A stretch of DNA of 64,000 bases from Sitta carolinensis (Eukaryota > Chordata > Aves > Passeriformes > Sittidae). The stretch spans positions 13,007,234-13,071,233 of the forward strand of contig JAVUNC010000019.1 of assembly GCA_032173965.1 (NCBI GenBank), given 5' to 3'. Under the pieces are notes generated by a model that was not told the origin of the DNA, ran no database searches, and saw only the letters and a program-made list of their open reading frames with translations. The position numbers and the translations under genes were made by a program. Below, piece after piece: positions 24,790 through 38,380 of this stretch (position 1 is the stretch's first letter; each line of letters begins with the position of its first letter).

Positions 24790-27700
24790 TTCTTAGCTTA
24801 CTGATTTTATTATTTAAGCCCCACAGCAGGCAGAGATTTCTCACCAGTACCTTTGGTTTCCTCTGGCCAATTGTGTGCATCTCCTAACCCCTACTTTGTT
24901 CTCCCCACAGCCAGCTTTCCTGTTTACATCTCTGCCGTCGCCTGCCTTGCATAGCCAAAGGGCTTTGGAAAAAAGGACAAACAAACAAGCATTTCCTCAA
25001 GATGCTGGCAGTTGTGTGCCTGGGCCTCTCTCCCTAGCACTGTCCTTCGCCTGGTCACAACACTGTCACATGCATTTAATGGCTTGTATTTTCCTGTGCT
25101 CTGCTTTAACAGGCAGAATCTCTTCAATGCTGAAGGATACAGTGGTGCCGAGTGCCTGCTGAACGTGTCCCCAGCAAGAGGGATTTTGCTTGCACACAGC
25201 ACAGAAATCAACCAGGGGAATCATCTGGGGGTCATCCTATTTTCTCATGCTGGCAGGTAAGGATGAGTTGTTCAACACACTGCTTGTTCATGCTGTCACA
25301 CCAATTCCTTCCAAAAAGGTTCAGTACAGAGACAGCTGGAGTCCCTTGATACGTATGAAGGAGATGAAAGTCTCTTATGGTCTTTCCTTTTAAACAGCAA
25401 AGGTGGTGAAAGCAGCTTCTCATCACAGTTTTTGGTACACTCTCTATTAGCTGGGAGCTGCCATCTCAAATCTTCTGGATTCACTGGGGAATACCACAAC
25501 ATCGGACCAGAAAACCTGCTAACAGCTTATGCAAATCTATTACTTTTAATGGCCACAGCACTGTTTAAAAGCATCAAAAAATGAACCCTGAAGAGAAGCA
25601 ACATCATCTCCTTGCAGAAGATCTGTGGGAAGAAAGCATCCATCTTCAATGTTTGGGCAAAGCCCCATCTATATCACATACTGTCCATTTCCAATAAATT
25701 AATAAAGTATCTACAAGGGAGGAAGAAGAAATACCCTGACTTTTTTTCCTAACTTCACACTGGTTTTTCTCTGTCTCAAGCTGTGTAACAACACTCTGTG
25801 CATGTTCACCAGATGATAATGAAACCACAAGTGTTTATCTCAATCCAAAATGGCTTCATATTTTTTTCCTCCCCTTAAACTCAGATTTAACTAGGGTTTT
25901 AATTACAAGGACAAAAGGTGCATGCTTATCCGTTTATGCTCCACCTACAAACTTGGGTTTTTTCCCTTAAGGCAGTTTCATCCAGCTACAAGTCTGATTT
26001 TAGGATTTATCTGCCTCTGCCACTATGTCCACTAATATCTAGGAGCAAGAGAAATTATAGCAAGGAAGAGCCTTGGTCTGAAGATGGGTCTCTGCTGTAT
26101 TTGTGCAAAGGGGGGCAGCTCTACGCCCATCACTCCACTGTGATGTTTTGGCTCCCACCCAAGACAGCAGCAGAAGAGTGACATGTCAAGACTGCTCTGC
26201 AAGGCCTTCTTTTCCACTAGAAATTAACATTCAGAGAGAACAGCAATGCCTTTCCATTCTCCTAAGGGACAGACTCATTGCCCAAAAGCAAGACAAGTAC
26301 AAACTTTGCTAAACAGTTTGCACCATGATGGGAAATCACAAGTTGGTAAGATGTCTGAAAAAAAATCCCAAACTAAACTCCCCGATGCCTCTCTGGGTGT
26401 GATAAAGAGCTACCTCCAGCATTAATCTGCAAGGTGGGGCAAAGGCCCACAAGCTGCTCCTTTGTTCAGGGATGCCTTTTTACTGATGTTAGCACCATGA
26501 GGAGGCTGCTGCCCAACCTGTGCCTCCTCCAGCATGGGGACAGTCCTGGGAGCCAGCAGGCCAATGCTGAGAAGATGCAGTGGATATCCACAGAACCCAG
26601 TGTGTTCTGCCACGGAGACCTGAGCAGTGCCAGAACGAGCTCTGCCCTGCAGGCCCAGCCCCAGCAGATCCAGTGACGGAGTAAGATGACGACAGCTCCT
26701 TTTGAAATAGAAAGCTGAGGGGGAAAGACAGTTACTCATCCAAATCCAGTGCTCTCCCTTGGAAATGCATGCATGATGCATACCATCAATTTTGAGAGGT
26801 GAGAAATCACATTTCTCCTGTCCTCACCCTGTCCAGATGTGCTGGGGCTGCAATGAGTCCAGCATAACTTGGGAGTTAAGTCCCCATTCAATATATACAC
26901 ACACATTCACGTTTTAGAGGAACATATTTACATATTTAATGCATATACTTGCAAACTGTGTTGAGATTAGCTAGAAGTAACAAAAGTTAGTAGAGTAGCA
27001 GTTGAAAAGATTGTTCCCATCCCACTGTAACAAGGCAATGCAACATCTGGATGTGGAAAACAGGCACTTCCCTGTTGACTAATGGCCAACGCTCACCTTG
27101 CTAAGGGATTAAGTGGAAATCTGTGGCCGTCTCAAGAGAAAGCCTAGGATGTAGCAGCACCCCTCTTCTGGAATTTCAGCTAACACACAGACAGGAGTCC
27201 TCCAGATGCATTCACAACCAAGTAAATGAAGTTTAGCTGAAACAATGCTTTGCCAAAACTAACACAAGGACAGTGACCTCTGGAATTTGGTGCTACTTGC
27301 AGATGTCCTAAAGGATGCTATCAACGAAGTCATAAAAAAGGTACTTTAACCCTTGGCAGTGATTCGCCTAGATATTTTTCCTAGCAAAAAGACTTATTAG
27401 TGAGGGGAGAGTTTCCTATTATTTGCAGGAAAATTCAGAGGAGAACAAGCAGATACTAATTTGTTAAAAAGACAGATAAACATGTACAGGAAATACTTCT
27501 ATGAAGGTCCTGATCCTCTGAAGATTAACAATCTACAGTACTGGAGACAAAACCATGACACTGAGGAAACAAGCGAACTATAAAAACAGGAAGAAGTGGA
27601 AGTTTGGGTTTTTTTAATGTTATTTTGAGGGAATATTTGTTTTTCTGAAGCTTAAGATACCAGCAAAAGCCTCCATCTGCAGGTCATACTATTCTCTATA

Positions 27701-30700
27701 CAAAAGCAGCTGCAGCCAGTTTCCTTACTCAGGTCCCCAGAGCTGTCAGATGGGGAGGCCATCCTGCACATTACAGATCTGCTGTTTCCCTAACCAACAC
27801 CGTTGTTCAGTCTTCACCTCATCTAAAGCCATTATGAATTGATGTGTGGACAATACTCTGTAGCTGACACCAATAAATCAAGTTATTTTGATGTTGCATT
27901 TCCCCCACAGCCGCAGGACTAGGCGTTTCCTCCAGATACGTATTTTAGTATATTTACTGTAACAATAATAAGGCAGTACTTGCTGGAAATTAAGGGCTTG
28001 GCCACAAATAGAAAAAACTGGTCTGGACTTTCTTGCCTTAAGTTTTTGTTCAAATGAAAATAAAACCATCACCGCTGTGAACGACAAGGATGCAGCTGGG
28101 ATGTGCTGGGGCCACCACTTCTGCAGTAACCTGGTGGCACAACTATTTCAGACCACCACGAGTCACCAAAGCTGAACAGACCCCATCACTTTGTCTGGAG
28201 GCACCAAACTTTGCTTCTGTCTCAGAAACATCTTGTGTTCACTCACGGCAGCATCACAAGGAGCCTTCAGATTCCTGTTATATCATACATAACTTATCTT
28301 CCTTAAGTGAGTCAGGCTGAGGCACAGCACAGTCCAGGGGTCTTCTGCTGTTAAAGGAGGTGGGGGGAGTAGGAGACAGGGACCCCCACATCTATTTGTC
28401 TTCATTCAGGATCTTTCTGAAGCAACTTCTCTGCCTTTTTCTTGCAAAAGCCTGCAAGAAATTCAGGTAATTCCCACTGCAACCAATGCCACGCCCATGT
28501 ACTCAATGCCAACCTAAGAGGAGAATTCAAATCTGTCTGCAGAATTCCCAGAGCACAGAAAGCCATCAATGCAGAAAATAAGTTTAACTTAACCTGAAAA
28601 AAAGGTTTAAATATTTATGCTCCTAATATGTCCTCATCACTTCACTCTTCAGTACCATTCATAGCTGAATTATTTTTGTCCACTGAAAATCATCCCTTTG
28701 AATAGGGCATTCACTGTTTAGGAAATACAATTAAATTTCCATGTCAGTTAGTGGATGTTAGTTAACTATTGGGGGGAAAACCATCTTTGTTAAGAAAATG
28801 CAAGTGCAACACCATCAGCCCTGCTTTCCACTTGGATCTGACCTCTACCACAACTGCAATAATGATGCAGATATTATTTGCAGTCTTAGAGCATACAAAT
28901 ATACATGCGGATCAAATATTAAGCAGTTGCTATTTGTCTGACACACACTACACCAAGCCACATACCTTCTGCTTTTGTATTAAGAACAGTGACTCCTGTA
29001 ACAGTATGGTCATCAATGGGTACCTGCCTTTTGCTAATTCACACTTCCTTCCTTCCCACATGATTACTTACATTCAAATCCTGCTGAACTGCTGCAACTT
29101 CAACAGACCAGTTTTTGCCTTTGCTACCTTTTGGGTTTGGCTGTCCCATGTGTGCTCGTGTACCAGGGTTTTATGGGACCAAATGTTCTACACCACCTTG
29201 TAGCTCCTCCTGTTAAGTACTGGTATTGGTAATTAAACAACTCACATCAGTTACAAGCAGAAACTGGAATAATAATAATAACAGATGGAGCCCATGAGCA
29301 CCAGCTTCTAGGAAGTCACTATCAGAAACACTGTTGAAGTTCATCCTCTCTGGCTAATTAAGTACCTGAGGTGGTGGTAAGGAGCTGCACCTATATACAG
29401 TGCTTCCCCCAAGGCTTCCTGTGCTTTCCACCCTGATACGACACCAAGAAAAGTAATTTCAACTCTGAAAAAAAATGACACCCAGATATCCTGACTTCAC
29501 CTCTTCTTTGCTCCAGATGAAGGTATGAGCCACCAAAAAACCCTGTGCAGTGCTTCCACAAAAGTACCAAACTTTGACTCCTGCCATTGAGGCAAATCAT
29601 CAGCAGAGAGCCAACTAACAAAATACAATAGTGTTTTGCTCTACTGTCTGCCAATACCCAAGAGATGTTTTCAGAAGTCACGGACTGGCTCTTCAAGTCC
29701 TTTTCTTCAAAGCATGTAAGAACAGTATGAAGTAACAGCAAAGCACAATAAAATGGTGGGTGCCTCATCCAGCTTCCGAGCTCCGGCAGCTCTGGTGACA
29801 GAACAGTGTCCAGGACAGTTGCAGGCCAGATGATGCTGAAAGTGTTCAGCTTTTGTTCTGGGACATCTCCTGGCTTCTTCACTTTGCACAGTCCTGGCTC
29901 CATGGGGCATTTCTGTCTTGTCCATTAATCAACTGGTGTTTGAGGTCCATCAGTACTTGGCACGCCAATGACAGGAGAAATAAAATCACAACAACAACAA
30001 CAACAGTAATAAAATTCAAGCAGCTTCAAAAATCTTCATGGCATTTACAGACTCTGGACACTCCTGCCAAACAAGGTAGTGATGCTGAAGGCTGAGCTCT
30101 GGTGCCAGGGACCCCAGATACCCATCATGCTTATAATGACCAGCTGTTGCCAGTATGGAGGATAGTACAGGCACTATTTCAAAAATCCCACTCCTGGATA
30201 GTGCCTGGGACTTCCTCTGCCAAGCACGTGGCATTGCAAACTCCAGGAGGCTCCTCACTTGCTTTCCTGAAATGCTGCTGTGGAATGGGCACAGAGGGCT
30301 TTGATGAGCCCAGAGGTGCTCACGCTATCTTCAAATAGCTGGTTTTATTAACTTTTACCTGCACCCATGGGCTGATGAAGGTGCTACATCCCATTTAGAT
30401 TTCTAGGGATAAAATTAAGCTTTTCCTTTGATAGAGAGTAATTTTGCTCAGTGCCACAATGCTTGTTTGGGCAAGCTTTCTATTCACCTGGGGCAAGCAT
30501 GCTCTTCAAGCTTAATTAAAATCATATCCCTAGCTAAAAAAACTTAATAGTTAATTGAAACTTCATGCCAACCTATGGTCTGCTCGCATGTCTCTCATGC
30601 CTTGTGTAATAGAAATCCAAGGTGGGAGAACAGCGTGGGGTAGGGAGAAGGTTTAATTTTAGCCAAAAGGAAGAACAGAGTCAGCACACTGCCTAGCTAA

Positions 30701-33700
30701 AGAAACAAACAAAAAAAAAAATAAAAATCCACTCTGCCACAACCCTGCTCCATGACATGAACTGGCTAGAATATGCATATGACCCCTAAGGCAGAAGAGT
30801 GCTGAATGTCAAAAAGCGTTCGCAAAACTAGAGGTACAACCATGGACAACACGAGCCAAGAGTGCTGCGCAACGTGGGGGCACTGCCTGCACAGGCCTTG
30901 GAGATGCCAACAAGGCACTCTTGACAAAACTAAGGCTTATCCTGCAGAGGGGAAGTTATCACATACAGAAGCAAATGCCTTTTTTAAGCACAGAAGAGGT
31001 TAGTATATTTAACATCTTAATTAGCTCATGAATGACAAAGCCACAGTGCTGCAAAAGAGTTCCTGTATTTAAAATGTTCCAAAATTAATATACGGGGACA
31101 GAATTTTAGCCTTTTAGGTATTTCTTTCCCCCATATTTAAGGCCCAGTTTTCAGAACAGGTCACACACAAAATAGCAAGAACATATACAAGCTGTAAACA
31201 AGCACAAAGCTTACAACTTTTCTTTAGTCAATTAACTGAAGAAACTCATTCATGTCCTCGGTAATGCAGCACCTTCCAACAAGCCACACTTTGCCCTCTC
31301 CCCAGTCATATGTTTCTTCCTGGGACTCAAAGATTTCCCTTTGGCGTGAAGAGAGTTTCTAAATCCCCTTCATGAATTATACAGCAAGAGATGCCTGAAA
31401 CAGTTGCTCAGCCAAGGACAACCCCATTGAAGCCATCCAAGGAAAACCCTCCTTGGTTTTCTGCCATCTCACAAACCTAGGAAGCTCTGAGGACAGCTCT
31501 GGCAATTTACAGGTAAGACTACCCTGGACCTTACATAATACATCTTTGAGACAAAGATTATAAACTTTCTAAGTTTCCTGCTGTCCAGAATTTGAAGCAA
31601 AACATCAAATCAGCCAAACACCCCAAAAGGGTTACTTCTTTCATCAATCAATACTTATCATTGTCAAGTGTCTTGAAATGCTTAACAGGAAAATTTACAT
31701 ATGGATTTAAAAAAAAATCAATTAGCTTTTCTGCATTTTCTGTACTTGCTGCACAAGATCTTGAGGAGAGGTTTGGGTGCCAGACAGTTTTGCCCTAACC
31801 CAACACCATTTCTGTAAAACACACACGGTCTCCCCTCACTGTTTGTTTTGCACTGTGGACTTGCATGCCTCATGTCCCTGCTCTCCACCGTCATGCTTCA
31901 GCTGCCTCTCCCTGGCTATTTACTTAGGGCTGGGCACAGCCAGGAATTCCTTCGTGTAACAAAACGTACAAACGTGCTTTTATGTGGGGCAATTTCGATG
32001 CTGGAGAGTGCTCTCAAGGAGCTTCCCTTTTCTGTCCTGAGGAGTAGGCTTTACTCAGAAGTTCAGGGAGCAGCAGAACTTTCTTGCTGACAAATGTCAC
32101 ATGTAGAAGAGAGGAAAGGGGCTCAACATTTATTCCATCCACCTAAGGAAACAAGACCTTAAAAGAGGCAGAATCCAGAACATAAGATATGATAAGGCTT
32201 AACAGGTAAGGAAATAGCCAGGTACTCTGTATCTGGTAAGGAATGCACCCCTCAACAATAAACCAAGGAAGACTCTCACTGTCCAACACTGGAAGACACC
32301 ATCTGCAGATACAAAGAAGATTCATTTGTATTGATCAAAGAAAAATAGTCACCACCTCCTTGTGCCCTCTCCAGCAAAGGGTGACCCAACTGGCCCAAGT
32401 TCATACCATGGCAGCTAGCCAAAATTAGTCAGTACAAAAAAAATTAATGTTTTTTTCTGCTGACCCATCACCAATTAAGAAAAATTTCTTTGCCATTCCA
32501 TTCTTGCCTCCTCTCCCTGCTGCTCTCATTACACGCAGGGATGTTTATTTCAGTATCCACTGTAAAATAAATCTAATGCTAACCAGACTCAGAAGTAACA
32601 TCAGTAGCTACCTACCAAGTATTTTTTAACACATGCTAGGATTTGGAGAGTCACTTTAATATGAAGATGAGAGAGGATGTGAAGGATCTGCCTTTGATGC
32701 TTGGTTCTCAACTGAAGGAGAGTTAATGTTGACCATTTCAAGAGACAACCTCTTAGAAATGCAGATGTGTTCTCTGCAACCAGCAGCAGCAGCTTTCAGC
32801 TAGCTCCCTGGAGCCCATTATTGAGTTCTTAACAGCATTATTCACAACAAATAGCTTATGTTATATATTGCATCTAACTGTTCCATAGACAGCTGGTAAG
32901 AGACAACAGATCCAGACTCCTCTTGCAAAGCAGTTGGGCTTACCAGCCCTGGCTTACAGGGCAGCGGTCTCTCTATATTGGACAAAGGCAGCACCTGTCT
33001 GTTTTAAACACCCACACCATGAGCAGGTATAGCCAGGGCTCACTACTTGCAACCCAAGGCAAATGATGATCTGAAGAATGTCCAACCAGGATGCTCATTT
33101 TCAGTCCCACCTCTACCATTCGTTCCCCAAGCACAGAAATCAGAGCAATCTGTTCCTTCTTAAAATATGTAGAAACAAACACTACTTGGAGTTGAGTACG
33201 TTCAGGAGGGCACCACTCATGTAGAACCACAAAACCTGGTAAATGGTCTTGTGAGAAATAATTTCTCCCATTCCTGCAGCAGAGAGCAAGCAAAAGAGGG
33301 AAAGAGTCTAATAATATTTAATTACCTTTTTTTATTTCTTTATATGAAATTTGCACAAAAGGTACGCCTTTTAAAATCTCAACACTGAAGTGCTGGAAAA
33401 AATTATGTATTTTCTCCTCTGCTTCACCTTACCCCAAATCAACATGGAAACCTTAGTTACATTCACAATCCAAAGAGAGTGGATTAGAAAAAACACTCTG
33501 TGATTTTATTGCTTCCATCACTGCAGAATGTGGAGTGCATTTGGCCAACAGAGGCAAGCCCAAAGCAGCAAACTGCTCTCCTGCTCACTGCTATTCCCCT
33601 TTAGCTTTGTTTAAGTCAGCAATGAGAAAGCAAATGAAGCTTCCAACCCTCAACTCCTATAAGGGCACAAGACACGCAGCACTGACTCCACAAGTTTATA

Positions 33701-36700
33701 TATTTTCTCTTTAAAACATGAATGGGAAAGTGTACACAAACACCCTTCTTTCCCATCGCTTCCTTTGCTAAGAAGGGTTGTTTATTTTTTTATTTGACTT
33801 TGTGAAAGGTTGGGGAAGCTATTCCACCAATACTCTGATAAAGGTAGCCCACGCTTCCTTAGGGATATAGCAAAGGGAAGGAGGAAAAAAAAAAACAACA
33901 CCAAAACACCCCCACCAGCAACAAAGCTGCTAGATGTATTATTTAATGACTTTTGGATAGAACACCAAATTTTATCAACTAATTAACCCAGTCTACAGTT
34001 GACCCAGAGCTTTCCTGAAACAGAAAATACAGAGTACATGGACATAGAAGCAATAAACACTGCAGAATTTCAGTGTTCCATAGCCCAACCAAGATAAAAC
34101 TGCCTCAGAAAGGGGCTTTTTGTGTTTCAATTTATGGATCTTCAGGACCACCATTTCCAAAACAGTCCACGTGGCTACTAACTCTAGGGAACAATTGTTT
34201 TTGCCGATGATGGGGATTTGGAATGAAGAGGGGGGCTTTCCTGCATGCACTGGAAATTTATTTCAGAACTCTTGTTTAAAGGCACACATCCAGAACCAAA
34301 CCAAATGAATGGCTGGTGGCAGACTTTGTTAAGTTGTAATTTTTTTCATTCATAGGCTGTGATTTTAAAGGGCTCCTCAATTGCTCACTGGGGGAGGATC
34401 TGCACAGCTGAGGTCACTGGCACACCAATCGCTATCTCCACACCCAAAAACTGGGAGACCCTGGCCACATCCTGGCCTCTAGGCACACAGCTGTTTAATC
34501 CTAGGACACAGTAAAAAGCCAGAGAAACACACAGAGAAACAAGATTTTAATGTGCAAGCACAGGAGAGAAGTTGGATAAGGACATGACAGTAAGGCAAGC
34601 ACTCATTTTAACATTATCCAGCCCAGCATCATGCAAGATGGCCACAGCAATCCCAGCAGCAACAAACTCTTCTGAAGTTCAATCCAAGGCATGAAAATAA
34701 GCCTATTTCTGTCTGTCCTTTATCTGCTGTCTGCTAAGCATTTCTACCCATACCACATTCCTATAATCATAACTTAGAGGTGGGGGAAGATCATCCTCCC
34801 CCATGTACACATCAAGTCAACAGATAAAATCCCTCACCTTCCTCCTGACTCTGCCTATACACACAACTCTGCGTTTGTAAGGAAACTAACCAAAAATGGT
34901 CACTAATCCAGACAGACCGACCTGGGAAGGTTTAGGACTTCTGGGTAAGTGTGACAGACTTTAGTAACTAATAAAAGCACAAACAAACCTGATAAACAGC
35001 TGAAAAAAAAAAAAAGTTGATATTTATCATCTAACTTGTTTTAGGAACTACTGTAAAAAGGCACATCACTGACCTGATAAGATCTTCAAAATCAGTGGAG
35101 TTTATGTATACATAGGCACAAGGGGAAAAGGTTTATTTGGACTTCAAGGTTCTTCCTGTAGGATGCAGTGTTTATAAAGGGTATTTCTAGAACTTCCTGA
35201 CTGCATCTGTGAGATCATGCTCTCTGTGTGCCTCCAGTTCCCTCTCCACACCAGCCTGCCCCTCTCCTATCAATACCACTTTAATTTTTTCATTTAATTT
35301 ATTGTTTTTAACCAATCTGGTTAACTCTGCATTTCACGTCCTTCAAATAACAAGCAGGAGCTCATCTCTAGCACTGCTTAGAAATTTTCCAGCCATTCAA
35401 TACACTCCTGAAGTACTACTATAACAAAATGCCAAATACTTGCACAGAAAAGAAAGACGGAAATTTTCCCCTTAAGCAACTCTAATGGCTTAATTGTACT
35501 GCAGGCTTTTATTCTTGCTTTTAAACACAGAAAACAAGATCTGCAGTCTCTTTTTCTTCTAGTTCAACTAAACACCAAGTGCTTTTTTTAAAACACAAGG
35601 TCCTTCAAGCAATGCAAGTATAAGAATTAGTATTTTATAAAACTCTACACCATTTCCTTACCCTTTTTACCTTTACAGCCACCAAACTGCACACATACAC
35701 TAACAACATGTAAAGCAATGATGGGCTGCAAGCAGCTTGACACCTCCCATGCCAAGTTTCAGTCAAGGATGAATTACATTGGCAGCATTATATATCTCTA
35801 GTGATAAAGTTTTTGCTGTAATTTCACCAGTATTTAAAATAAAAAAGCCCACCACTGAAGTATCAGTCTTTTTTCCATAATTTATAAACACACACACTTT
35901 AAACACATGGAGCATAACAAGCTCCTGAAACAGAGATTTTCACTCAGGTGTAACAGAGGTGTCTGTACCCCAGCCCTCCACTGCCACCAAGGCAAGCAGG
36001 GCTTTTAATACAACTTCAAAAATTAGAAGAAAAGCTTTAAAAATAAATCAGCACTAAGGAATCAGACACCTTGGTTTTTAGGAAATGCGATCGTATAAGG
36101 TGGCTGCATTGTTGAAACTGTGGGTGGAAAAAAACTGGAGAAGGCAGGTCTAGGGCTGGCCCCCACCTTCAGTAACATGCTCTCCCATACAGCCCTTGCA
36201 CAGACAACTTGCCAGCAGAGGAGGATGAATTTCTCAGCTTGTCAACATCAAGACCTACTGTATGGGGCATCTAAGGCAAAATTAGGAATTCATCACCCCA
36301 ATGAACCACTGGACTTCTGACCTCAAACCCTCACAGACACAGTACAGATGAATGATGGAGAGGTGCAAAGATCCAAGCATCGCAGTAATCACACAAATAA
36401 AAAACAACAGTAAGCAATTGAACAAAACTAAGCTACACATCTATAAACCTCCAAGCATGGTTTAAATTAACCCAGGTTAATTTAAAGATCAGATCTCTAC
36501 ATAATTCTACATAAGAACGAGACGGTTTGTAAATAATTGCAACCCCAGAGCCAGATCCCCACAGCAGCAGCAGACTACTCGCCAGTTCTGGTGATGCCTT
36601 CCAGCAGCTCTTTTATGGCATCCCTTGGATCACTAGAAAACAAAAGAAATAGCTCTCCAGTACTAGAACCTGGATGCTTTTTCCCTTCACATCCCTCAAG

Positions 36701-38366
36701 GTTTTACAAAGATGGATGTGGTGACAAGCTGCCCAGAGCGTCGATCACTACCAATGCATGATCCCAGCTGCTCACCCGCCCCTCGCCTCTGTTCTGTCCC
36801 AACCTGAGGCAAAGCACACGCTTCCCTCGGTGCTGTAACTTGAAGCATTAGTTAGCAACCTTCTCTCAGCTCCGGGGCATACCTTTCCACTTGTAAAACC
36901 AGGTAAACAGCCTGCATGCCTTCCAAGCTCTTGGAAGCAGAGGTGGGAGTGTTTGGACATGTCGGTGAAGAAATGCAGCCAGTGGAAGGAAGCTGAGCTC
37001 CCTGATTCTAGTGAGGGGGGTGAATATGATGGGGATCTCTTTGGGCAGCATCTCCCTCCAAACAGGGACCTGCTCAAGGTGCTGGGGTTAGGAGTCATTA
37101 TAGCTGCAGAAAAAGAAGTGCTGCCAATATTTAAAGGGAGAAAAACTGATAGAAAGAAGGGTGACCCTTCTTTCACTTCATGTATGTCCCCCAGAAGAAT
37201 GCTTTCCACCACCAGTATGGGAAATAACACATAAATAAAAAACATAAATGGTCTAGAGTCTCAAACAAAAAAGGTGTGCTTTAGCTCAGGTACTAATTGC
37301 TGCTAGTGGCATCAACTAATCCTAAACATAGACTTAATTCCTATAAAACAACATCATTTAAGAAATATCTTTGTAGGTGAGGGGAGGACCAGCAAGCAGC
37401 TGGTAGGCGAACTATGGTGCTGCAACAGGCTCCAGTGTTTAGGGAAGAAACTTTGTGATTTCCCACAGTGTTTTGGAACTGACTGCTGTACAAATGCCTT
37501 CAATGTATTTCAAGTATTGCAATGGAAACTAATCTTGCTCTCAACTACTCAAACAGGCAAGTGATGGTCTACATTTTAACATACGGGAGGGAAACAGCCA
37601 CTTCTAGCTAGCAAGAAAAGAAGTAATGGGACTATCCAAACAGGATGTATGTATAATGCAGTTAAAAAAACCAACAACCTAAGTGTTTCCAGACATCCTC
37701 GGGACTTGAGTGCAGGTGCAGAACATGCTCCTGTCCTTGCACAGCAGCACAGATCCCTACAAGCCGGAAGATGTGCTTCCCATACCCAGGATCAAAAGAT
37801 GCTATCAGGTTTTACAACACATCTCCCAGCACCAGTCTGGCAAAGAGGAGCAGCAGCAGAGGTGCAAGAGAAACCAACTCAACCTTCCCATTAAAAAGGA
37901 GGGGGAAGTGGTTACTCTCAACAAGAGACAAACACTTTAGTTCCTAGGGAGAGATGTACACGGGTAATGAGACTTAATGTTACTTCTGAAAGCCATTTAT
38001 CCTTGAGCAGTTCACTGATGACACTAATTCTGGCTCGCATTTTTCCTTGGTTCTTTAGCACCTTGGACAAAAACTCTAGCTAGCAAGGAACAAGCTTCAT
38101 CACCATTGCAGTCTTCAGGTCACAGAACACTTTTCTCCTTGCCAGACACTGCTGTCAAAGTCCAAGCACTTGGGGCAACTCTGCAATGCCACTTTTGAAA
38201 CACCACGGATGGGGAAATCAGCTTCTGTTGTTAGAAAGTCCAGTAAACCCTCCTCCCCACACCTGCCAGTAAGAAGTTTCCTTCCTAGCTGGAATAGCTA
38301 TCAGCAGTACTCAGCTGATAGACTCTCGAGATCTCTCCTCTGATTACACATAGGAGTTGAGAACAA

Positions 38367-38380
38367 AGGGGGGGGGGGGG
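38367..38380. repeat. G14 homopolymer
   Basis: Fourteen consecutive G residues in otherwise AT-rich intron 1 sequence. Exact length is prone to sequencing error. Confidence 0.9.
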